Shown: positions 15,786 to 21,269 of the stretch, piece by piece
Layout: the number at the start of each line of letters is the position of its first letter
Numbering within the stretch: position 1 is the first letter of the stretch
Origin: UBA2166 sp964463965
GTDB lineage: Bacteria > Nitrospirota > Nitrospiria > Nitrospirales > UBA2166
Length of the DNA: 21,269 bases
NCBI GenBank assembly: GCA_964463965.1
Contig: CAYXED010000012.1
Coordinates: 1-21,269, forward strand
Direction: 5' to 3'
Position numbers and translations under genes: made by a program
The notes under the pieces: generated by a model
What the model was told of the DNA's origin: nothing
Database searches by the model: none
What the model saw: the letters and a program-made list of their open reading frames with translations, nothing else

Positions 15786-17174
15786 CTATAACGTACTAGA
15801 AAGACGTTCCCAAGAAGCATATCCACCCACAAGATCGCTGACATCTTCTCTTCCATACCGCCGTAACATGCTAACCGCAATCGCCGAACGATAGCCACTC
15901 GCACAGTACACGACAATAGGCCGATCACGCGGAAGGGCCCCTTCAGAATCTTCTAACTTGTTAAGAGGGATATGTGTGCTGCCAGGGATGATTCCTTGCA
16001 TCAGCTCTCCACAGGATCGTACATCTAAAACACACAACGGAAGCTTTTCCTCCAGTTGATGGTGAAGGGCTTGCACAGACATCCGTGCAGCTGTTTTCAG
16101 AAGAGCAGGCACTTGCTGCGACTCAACCTCTGCGCTCGACAAATGTCCCATAATGTTATCAAAACCAATACGAGCCAGAGAGATGGCAGCCTCACGCGCA
16201 TGCCCAGGGTTTTCTACAACTAGGATAATACCCAGTTCATCCGTCAGTACCGTACCTGCCCACGTAGAGAATTTTTCATTAAATCCAACATTGATACTTC
16301 CAGGAAAATGACCAGAAAAAAACTTACCGGAGTCCCGTGTATCAAGAATCACGACACCTTGCTGTTGCGCATCGAACGCCATACTAAACGACAAGGGTGT
16401 TGTGGCTTTCATCACCACTGACTCCAACGATCCACATTCTTCTCGGTTACGCATTGCGGCTCGATGAAAATACTTTGGAACCTCGGCTTGATCGCTAGAT
16501 ATGGATGTCACAAATTCATCTATAGCCATAGGCTGCAAAGCATAATTCGCCTTTCGTTGTTCCCCAATGCTTGATACAGTCGCATCACTTAATTGCTTTC
16601 CGCACATTGATCCTGCCCCGTGACCAGGATAGACAAAAGTTGTATCCGGTAAATTTAAAATTTTCTCGTGAAGAGATCCATACAGCATCGTCGAAAGCTC
16701 TTTTGCTGATACCCCAGACGAAGCCATAAGATCTGGACGACCAACGTCTCCGATAAACAGCGTATCTCCTGTCAAGACCGCATACGGCAAAGAGCCTTGT
16801 GAAAAGTCATAAATAACAACCGACACCGCTTCAGGAGTATGTCCAGGAGTATGAAGGATTTCAAAACGCACTTTTCCAAAATCCATTATTTCCCCATCCT
16901 TCAATGGCCGAAAATCATATTCCGCTGTTGCGGATGGCCCTAAGCAAATTTTCGCATCAGCACGGTCACGCAATTCAATGTGTCCCGCCACAAAATCAGC
17001 ATGAAAATGTGTTAGCAATACATATTGAATCTTCATCCCAGAGGCATATGTATCATCAAGGTACTGCTGTACATCACGCTGTGGATCGACGACCACAGCA
17101 GTTTGTGTTTCCTCATCAGCAATGAGATATGACGCATGAGCCAAATCTTCAAGATAGTATTGTTTAAAAATCAT
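15786..17174 (-). CDS. Metallo-beta-lactamase/double-rhodanese protein
   Basis: Probably handles persulfides or sulfane sulfur, like ETHE1-type persulfide dioxygenases fused to rhodaneses. The metallo-hydrolase part (residues 1-~250) has THFHADFVAGH (H56, H58, D60), HTPGHTPEAV (H112), LTGDTLFIGDVGRPDL (D137) and YPGHGAGSMCG (H185), the ETHE1-like set. The first rhodanese (~265-350) has ENPGHARE where the catalytic Cys loop should be, so it is inactive. The second (~365-460) has the active loop CASGYRS with Cys424. The start is the ATG at 17174, with AGAGGTG upstream; a GTG lies three codons earlier. Divergent from the CGC-motif protein and DUF2892 gene, which supports one sulfur-related unit. 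Alternative: a general MBL-fold hydrolase. Confidence 0.9.
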   Translation of the reverse strand: MIFKQYYLEDLAHASYLIADEETQTAVVVDPQRDVQQYLDDTYASGMKIQYVLLTHFHADFVAGHIELRDRADAKICLGPSATAEYDFRPLKDGEIMDFGKVRFEILHTPGHTPEAVSVVIYDFSQGSLPYAVLTGDTLFIGDVGRPDLMASSGVSAKELSTMLYGSLHEKILNLPDTTFVYPGHGAGSMCGKQLSDATVSSIGEQRKANYALQPMAIDEFVTSISSDQAEVPKYFHRAAMRNREECGSLESVVMKATTPLSFSMAFDAQQQGVVILDTRDSGKFFSGHFPGSINVGFNEKFSTWAGTVLTDELGIILVVENPGHAREAAISLARIGFDNIMGHLSSAEVESQQVPALLKTAARMSVQALHHQLEEKLPLCVLDVRSCGELMQGIIPGSTHIPLNKLEDSEGALPRDRPIVVYCASGYRSAIAVSMLRRYGREDVSDLVGGYASWERLSSTL

Positions 17175-17393
17175 AGGTGCCACCTCTCTGTTAACTGCAA
17201 TTTTTCACATTTACCACTTTCTTGTGTATAGACGTAAAGTACTGCAAAAAGATTCATTTTCACATTTTGGTTTTAAAAAATTTATTAATTCTTAAGTCAA
17301 TTGAATCGTTTGAAAGATTCTTCCGTCTTTACTAGTCAAGAAGATAAACAGACGACTACACAGCCCTGCACAGGCTAGGAGAAAGGAGAAACA
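17175..17393. promoter_or_regulatory. AT-rich divergent promoter region
   Basis: The gap between the MBL-rhodanese gene and the CGC-motif gene is AT-rich, with an A/T block around 17270-17300, as expected for two divergent promoters. GAATC (17303-17307) and GATTC (17316-17320) form a small inverted repeat that could be an operator. TTGACT on the minus strand near 17300 is a possible -35 box for the MBL gene. AGGAGAAAGGAG just before 17394 is a strong ribosome site. No BigR- or CstR-type operator is identifiable by eye. Confidence 0.4.
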
Positions 17394-18176
17394 ATGGGAC
17401 GACAAATAGTGTTATTTCTTGCCATTGCACTAGTATTTAATCATGGCATCTTTATTCAAAATGCGGCTGCAAAAGAAACTCATATTGATGTACGTGTCCT
17501 CAGCAAGGGAGCCAAGTTTATTGGTACATCGATGGCTGGTGTAGCAATCACAATTTCAGATGTCATGAACGATACAATCCTCGCACAAGGTATTACAGAA
17601 GGAAACACGGGAGACACGGTCAAACTCATGACCACTGCACTGACTCGTAATACTCCGCTCTCAACCCCAGACTCTGCAGTATTTACAACGACACTTGATC
17701 TTCAAGTCCCAACGTTGCTGGAATTCAAGGCTTTTGGGCCACTCTCAGATCGAGATTCGGCAAATCATATCTCCGTTACTCAATGGGCCATCCCAGGGAA
17801 ACACCTTAACGAAGGAGATGGAATGATACTCCACCTTCCAGGGTTTGTTGTAAATATTTCCAAATCACTCCCATCCCTTATTTCCAAACACGACTCAAGA
17901 AAAATCACAGTTCATGCATCCGTTAGAATGATGTGTGGGTGTCCAATTACCCCAGGAGGACTATGGGATGCCAATCAATATGAAATCGCTTGGATGCTTT
18001 ACAAAAACAACAAAGAGGTTGCTTCTGGCCCTCTTACATATGCTGGCAGTGCAAGCATATTTATTGGAACAATCACAATCCCTGATTCTGAAAATTATGA
18101 GATAATTGTTTACGCATATGACCCAAACAATGGCAATACAGGAATTGACAAAATATCGCTCAAGCTACCCACCTAG
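17394..18176 (+). CDS. Secreted CGC-motif protein, unknown
   Basis: I do not recognise the family with certainty. Residues 1-26 are a signal peptide (hydrophobic 5-21, cleavage after AAA). The mature protein is beta-rich: a first half (IDVRVLSKGAKFIGTSMAGV, AITISDVMND, LLEFKAFGPLS) and a second half resembling an Ig-like fold (ITVHASVRMMCGCPITPGG, YEIAWMLYKNNKEVASGPL, YEIIVYAYDPNNGNTG). The only two Cys are C181 and C183 in CGCPITPGG, an exposed-looking CxC that could bind a metal or carry persulfide. It is the first gene of a unit with the DUF2892 protein, divergent from the MBL-rhodanese gene. A periplasmic sulfur or metal role is inference from context. Confidence 0.75.
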   Translation: MGRQIVLFLAIALVFNHGIFIQNAAAKETHIDVRVLSKGAKFIGTSMAGVAITISDVMNDTILAQGITEGNTGDTVKLMTTALTRNTPLSTPDSAVFTTTLDLQVPTLLEFKAFGPLSDRDSANHISVTQWAIPGKHLNEGDGMILHLPGFVVNISKSLPSLISKHDSRKITVHASVRMMCGCPITPGGLWDANQYEIAWMLYKNNKEVASGPLTYAGSASIFIGTITIPDSENYEIIVYAYDPNNGNTGIDKISLKLPT

Positions 18177-18199
18177 GGTGATTAGAAAGGAAGGTAAGA

Positions 18200-18427
18200 A
18201 TGACAATGTGTAACGTTGGTGGAACAGATCGTACACTTAGGATTGTTGGTGGTATAGGGCTCCTCATTTTAGGCTACTTTGCACAAACATTAGGCATAAC
18301 GCAAACATGGCAATGGACAATCTACGCTCTGGGAGCTATTAGCTTAGTCACAGGAGTGATCACCATCTGCCCTCTTTATGCACTGCTCGGCCTTAATACC
18401 TGTAAACTGCCATCTCAAAAACAATAA
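18200..18427 (+). CDS. DUF2892 (YgaP-like) inner-membrane protein
   Basis: Small two-helix membrane protein of the DUF2892 family, the domain fused to rhodanese in YgaP. It shows the family pattern: MCNVGGTDRTLRIVGGIGLL at the N-terminus, a second hydrophobic segment (IYALGAISLVTGVITI) and CPLYALLGLNTC at the end. Three Cys (residue 4 and the last two in CPLY and NTC) are positioned at the membrane surfaces. At 75 residues it is the normal stand-alone length. It follows the CGC-motif gene by 23 bases with GAAAGGAAGG upstream, so it is cotranscribed, and its link with rhodanese proteins fits the divergent neighbour. Confidence 0.9.
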   Translation: MTMCNVGGTDRTLRIVGGIGLLILGYFAQTLGITQTWQWTIYALGAISLVTGVITICPLYALLGLNTCKLPSQKQ

Positions 18428-18472
18428 GCACCCACGCTCTAGAAAAGGGAACATTATTTAGTATGCCCACAC

Positions 18473-18505
18473 GCCCCATATGCAGCCTGACGCTGCATGT
18501 GGGGC
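18473..18505 (+). terminator. Long hairpin after the DUF2892 gene
   Basis: GCCCCATATGCAGC and GCTGCATGTGGGGC pair over 14 positions (one T-G) around the loop CTGAC. It lies 45 bases after the DUF2892 stop and probably ends that transcript. The nearest T run (TTTTT) begins about 10 bases after the stem, later than in an ideal intrinsic terminator. Confidence 0.6.
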
Positions 18506-18702
18506 TACTAACAGTTTTTGTACGATAAAAAATGACACAACAGTGATGACGAACCTAACAAGCTTCGAGGGAAATGTAACAACTAGTCTAACGAGCTTCG
18601 CGAACATGTGTGATTTTACAATGGACATATGATGGAAAACTGTTCCACGAGGGGTCATTTCAGACGTTGACTATTGCGAAAACCCGCGCTAGCGATTGCG
18701 AT

Positions 18703-18741
18703 CGCGGGGTGGAGCAGTCTGGTAGCTCGTTGGGCTCATAA
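18703..18741 (+). pseudogene. Partial initiator tRNA-Met(CAU)
   Basis: CGCGGGGTGGAGCAG, then CTGGTAGCTCGT and GGGCTCATAA reproduce the 5' acceptor strand, D arm and 5' anticodon arm of bacterial initiator tRNA, including the C at position 1 and the anticodon CAT (18737-18739). I count two differences from the E. coli gene over 39 bases. After the anticodon loop the sequence diverges (TCGAAAGAACCCCC) and no T arm is present. It is truncated and cannot be charged. Confidence 0.85.
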
Positions 18742-18982
18742 TCGAAAGAACCCCCAACAGAAACCTCTCCTCCAAAACACCACCACAGTGTCACCAAGCG
18801 ATCAGCACCCGCGAATGACAAGGGTTTTCTCTCATTCCCGTCTGCGGCGTGCATGATGTTGTAACGTCCTCCTAACCACCACATCACCACCAAAGTACAA
18901 CACAATAATGGCTATATGATGGCAACTTTTGCGTCCAAAACCCATACCTCGTTGGGTTTCCGGCCTTACGATCTGTTGAAAT

Positions 18983-19199
18983 ATGTGGATTCGAACCGTA
19001 GTCGCATTAACTGCGGGAGTCATAGGGAGCCTTGCGTGTGAAGTATCAGAAGTGTCCGGAAGACAACATGCTGAGTCTTCCCGGGATCAGTGACGGTTCC
19101 ATCAGTGTGGTCGACTTAGCGCAAGGAAAGACCATCGCTAGTGTGGATACGTTGAAATCACGTGGGCTAGATCCGAACTCCATTGTCCTCTTGCCGTGA
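18983..19199 (+). pseudogene. Frameshifted YVTN-type lipoprotein
   Basis: An ATG frame at 18983 encodes MWIRTVVALTAGVIGSLAC, a textbook lipoprotein signal with lipobox GSLA-C19, but stops at 19091-19093. In another frame, open from about 19024 to the TGA at 19197-19199, the sequence reads SDGSISVVDLAQGKTIASV and then RGLDPNSIVLLP, stop, a YVTN/YncE-type beta-propeller segment. The switch needs a +1 shift between them. This looks like a heavily deleted propeller lipoprotein with only the signal and one blade left. It is more divergent from the intact YVTN protein than the other remnants are. Confidence 0.65.
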
Positions 19200-19288
19200 A
19201 CTGATCGTGTCGTGTTGCATTCAGTCGAGAAGGGCGTGTGGACTCAGACAGTTTGGCTGATCGGCCCAATGTAGCGGATAGCGGAAAT

Positions 19289-19322
19289 GTTACCACGGGA
19301 CAAAAACTTGTCCAGTGGTAAC
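19289..19322. repeat. 15-bp inverted repeat hairpin
   Basis: GTTACCACGGGACAA (19289-19303) and TTGTCCAGTGGTAAC (19308-19322) are inverse complements at 14 of 15 positions around a 4-base loop. No T run follows on either strand, so a terminator is doubtful; it may be a mobile-element end or an extragenic palindrome. Confidence 0.6.
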
Positions 19323-19379
19323 GCAGTCACTTTGTATTTATAACGTATGGCTTGCGAGATTATTCCACGGGAGAACCTC

Positions 19380-19442
19380 CTTACCCCATTTGGAGATCCC
19401 CACCCTTATCTCTACGCACTCTATACCAAACAGCACGATTAA
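19380..19442 (+). pseudogene. Methyltransferase 3' remnant
   Basis: Translates as LTPFGDPHPYLYALYTKQHD, stop; the intact methyltransferase ends ITPFGDPRPYLYALYTKRHA, stop. Bases 19389-19442 match 15638-15691 at 45 of 54 positions without gaps. Upstream of 19380 the similarity is lost. The stop overlaps the stop of the convergent YVTN gene, exactly as the intact gene overlaps the propeller remnant at 15.7 kb. Confidence 0.85.
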
Positions 19443-21091
19443 CGCGGGCCCACCGTTAGTTGATAGCGGCCTGTTCCCGACACACCGCCGGACCCATCGT
19501 CTGCTGGAAAGACGCCCACAACCACTGCCTGTTCTGCCGGTAAGGTGAGGACACAGCGTTCAGGGGTGGTGAAGTTTTTATTACACGACACTTCGTTTAA
19601 CGTGGTGCCTGTCGCAAAATCGAACAGAATTAAATCGAAATTACTTTCTGGCTCATGCGTCAGAATCATCTCGACCTCAAGTGTCTCCCGTGCAGTCACC
19701 TTGTACCCGTCAACACGTCCGACAGTATTCTCCTCACCCGCAATAGTTAGGCACGTGCCGGCTCGCAGACTCCCGGCCTTCTGCGGAATCTCCACCGTGG
19801 CAGGTTCGCGCTCCACACGCCAGACCTCCTTCGAACATCCACGATCGAAGAGTTGATGGACGAGGACATTATTCTGTTCCAGTAATCCTTCAGGAATGGC
19901 ATTGGCCTCATCAATGTGCACAAGCAAAAAACGCCCTGCCATCGCCGGCAAGGCGGCTTGAACCATCTGATGCACTTTACGTTTCAGCTTGACCCCTGTT
20001 CCAATAGGCCCCACCTCACTTGCAACCAGATCTTCTGTGGTCAACAATATATCTGTCTCATCAAGCACACGATCATCCGAGAGCCAATAGGCCAGAGAAA
20101 AACCTTGGTCAGGGGCAAGAGGCGTCCCGCGGTTTTCAAGCCGCATCGTCACAGTCAGTTTATCCCCCGCAGTCCGGGCTTTATGCGATACCTTCTCCAG
20201 GGCCCCCGTTAAATCTGGCAGCTCTTCAAACGTTGCCGTGACGGTGCCGGGAAATTGCAGGGCAAACGTACACGCATTGCCATCTGGGCAAAACACTCCG
20301 TCCCACCCTGTAAAGGTTGCAGCCTCATTTGAAGATGCCACAAGGGTGACCTCAGTGTCCGTGGGATAGAACGCGGTACATATTGGCGGACAGAGAATTC
20401 CAGGCGGTGTGCTCGTTACCACCCCCGTCCCGTCTCCATCCAACGCCACCGTCAGATCCAGCAGAGGGGCAGTGACAACTGGCGCTTCCTCCACTTCCAC
20501 TGGCGCTTCCTCCACTTCCACTGGCGGCGCAAGCCCCGTACTAATTACACTCACAGTACCGTCGAAAACATTTATCACCCACGCCTGCGTCCCATCCGGG
20601 GTCATGGCAAGCCTGAAAGGGTTCCCCATGGAAAGGGTGGCCACGACGGTTCGCGTCGCCACATCTAGCACACTCACAGTATCGTCGAAAACATTTATCA
20701 CCCACGCCTGCGTCCCATCCGGGGTCATGGTAAGCGTGCGAGGGCCATCCCCCACGGGAATGGTGGCCACGACGGTTCGCGTCGCCACATCTAGCACACT
20801 CACAGTCTCCTCTAAACCATTTACCACCCACGCCTGCGTCCCATCCGGGGTCATGGTAAGCGCGCGAGGGCTCTCCCCCACGGGAATGATGGCCACGACG
20901 CCCTGCACTTGTTGTGCCCGCCGCGTCGAACCTGTACCCTCATGGGCTCCTACTGCTGTCGTATACCCCTGCGAGAATTCCGTCGCGGTGACCGTCCCCA
21001 GACTCCACATCATGCCTACACACACCACGCCCATGCCTACACATCCCATCAGCGTTCGTCGCGGCCAACCCCATCCATCACCACGCTTCAT
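19439..21091 (-). CDS. Secreted YVTN propeller protein, CARDB/PPC tail
   Basis: Exported protein of unknown function. The start is the ATG at 21089-21091 because AAAAGGAG lies 8 bases before it; an in-frame ATG at 21115 also exists. The N-terminus has WPRRTLMGCVGMGVVCVGMM, a signal with paired Arg. Residues ~64-185 hold only three YVTN repeats (VSVLDVATRTVVATIPVG, MTPDGTQAWVINVFDD), fewer than a closed propeller needs. A linker with two VEVEEAP copies follows, then an InlB-B/Flg_new_2-like repeat (TPPGILCPPICTAFYPTDTE, ATFTGWDG), a CARDB-like domain (YWLSDDRVLDETDILLTT) and a PPC-like domain to the end. The last two are related to those of the BNR protein. A hand count of 20761-20820 gives 34 G/C of 60 against 24 of 60 at 16501-16560 in the MBL gene, so it may be acquired. 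Confidence 0.85.
   Translation of the reverse strand: MKRGDGWGWPRRTLMGCVGMGVVCVGMMWSLGTVTATEFSQGYTTAVGAHEGTGSTRRAQQVQGVVAIIPVGESPRALTMTPDGTQAWVVNGLEETVSVLDVATRTVVATIPVGDGPRTLTMTPDGTQAWVINVFDDTVSVLDVATRTVVATLSMGNPFRLAMTPDGTQAWVINVFDGTVSVISTGLAPPVEVEEAPVEVEEAPVVTAPLLDLTVALDGDGTGVVTSTPPGILCPPICTAFYPTDTEVTLVASSNEAATFTGWDGVFCPDGNACTFALQFPGTVTATFEELPDLTGALEKVSHKARTAGDKLTVTMRLENRGTPLAPDQGFSLAYWLSDDRVLDETDILLTTEDLVASEVGPIGTGVKLKRKVHQMVQAALPAMAGRFLLVHIDEANAIPEGLLEQNNVLVHQLFDRGCSKEVWRVEREPATVEIPQKAGSLRAGTCLTIAGEENTVGRVDGYKVTARETLEVEMILTHEPESNFDLILFDFATGTTLNEVSCNKNFTTPERCVLTLPAEQAVVVGVFPADDGSGGVSGTGRYQLTVGPR
20480..20521. repeat. 21-bp tandem repeat in the YVTN gene linker
   Basis: Two perfect copies of a 21-base unit (TGGCGCTTCCTCCACTTCCAC) minus nothing between them, with a partial third start. 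They encode two VEVEEAP units linking the propeller part to the next domain. In-frame, so copy number could vary without breaking the gene. Confidence 0.85.
20550..20900. repeat. Three near-identical YVTN blade repeats
   Basis: Units begin at 20550, 20673 and 20799 (the ctcacagt motif), spaced 123 and 126 bases, encoding blades of 41-42 residues. Long stretches, such as the ~25 bases around CACCCACGCCTGCGTCCCAT, are identical in all three. Such recent tandem copies can expand or contract by recombination. Confidence 0.9.
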
Positions 21092-21269
21092 CGACCACAC
21101 TCCTTTTCTCGTCATAAAAACCCTCTATCCGTGCTACAAGTGCATCAGCAATCTTTCTGCACACACATACTACAGTATTTCCCGCCCACAAGCTCTGTGA
21201 GATACTTAGTCTACACAAACCATCAAGGGTGAATCTTTTTTGAATTCCTCTCGTCTTACCAAGCAATAG

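Larger units (their letters stand above)
18428..19438. other. Decayed ~1 kb region between gene clusters
   Basis: No intact gene is seen. It holds, in order, a long terminator-like hairpin, a 33-base imperfect repeat (CTAACAAGCTTCG at 18555, CTAACGAGCTTCG at 18588), a partial initiator tRNA, a small palindrome AAACCCA-TGGGTTT (18938-18959), a frameshifted YVTN lipoprotein, a hairpin at 19289-19322 and the tail of a methyltransferase gene. A 66-codon minus-strand frame at 18458-18658 runs through the terminator hairpin and is not supported. Confidence 0.6.

Noticed and set aside
18458..18658. 66-codon minus-strand frame with repeated KLVR hydrophobic segments
   Set aside because: The internal repeat is just the 33-base DNA repeat, its C-terminus runs through the terminator hairpin, and no clear ribosome site is seen. 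A toxin-like peptide was considered but not supported.
18698..18705. GCGATCGC octamer, like the cyanobacterial HIP1 element
   Set aside because: Single copy, formed by the start of the partial tRNA; nothing else suggests a cyanobacterium.
20409..21200. 263-codon open frame on the plus strand opposite the YVTN gene
   Set aside because: It is the mirror of the tandem repeats: one open repeat unit stays open in every copy. The minus-strand product has a signal peptide, named domains and a good ribosome site, and this one has none.
1..21269. CRISPR array or transposase
   Set aside because: No regularly spaced short repeats with unique spacers and no transposase-like product were found on either strand.

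Overview
The window is bacterial chromosomal DNA of moderate GC content with one GC-rich mobile-element end at its left. Core genes (ssrA, smpB, tsaB, rimI, tatC, ugd) are intact. Lipobox signal peptides and a LolB/LolA-like outer-membrane lipoprotein point to a Gram-negative (diderm) organism. The UDP-glucose dehydrogenase, the HTH-TOBE regulator and the many secreted beta-propeller proteins remind me of Nitrospirota-like lineages. That placement is an impression from protein sequence, not a result.

Left end (1-1835): the end of an integrated element. A P4-type tyrosine integrase reads leftward away from the 3' end of the tmRNA gene, preceded by repeated GTTGCCCCCA boxes that look like integrase arm sites. 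A fragment of a tRNA-Arg(UCU) lies just beyond the integrase stop. Core block (1836-8875): tmRNA (tag ANDNLALAA) and smpB on the minus strand, with the smpB stop codon lying inside the mature tmRNA 5' end. A tightly overlapping plus-strand operon follows (outer-membrane lipoprotein, tsaB, rimI, tatC), then a lipoprotein, an HTH-TOBE regulator that overlaps ugd, and a zinc-ribbon/PH membrane protein. The next block (8908-11447, minus) holds a family 5 uracil-DNA glycosylase and a two-gene ABC-2 exporter.

Right half (11448-21269): accessory in character. It holds a large secreted Asp-box (BNR) propeller protein, two small related membrane-anchored ORFs, a small methyltransferase, a metallo-beta-lactamase/double-rhodanese protein divergent from a secreted CGC-motif protein and a YgaP-like DUF2892 membrane protein (together a plausible sulfane-sulfur module), about 1 kb of decayed DNA, and a GC-rich YVTN propeller protein. 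The decayed stretch contains a partial initiator tRNA, a frameshifted YVTN lipoprotein and the tail of a second methyltransferase.

The most notable structure is a duplicated convergent gene junction. At 15.7 kb the methyltransferase is intact and only the last ~48 bases of a propeller gene survive opposite it. At 19.4 kb the propeller gene is intact and only the last ~60 bases of a methyltransferase survive. The two junctions align without gaps over 98 columns (79 identical by hand count). The two large propeller proteins also share a C-terminal CARDB-like plus PPC-like module on different N-terminal propellers, which suggests a locally duplicating and decaying family of modular exported proteins.
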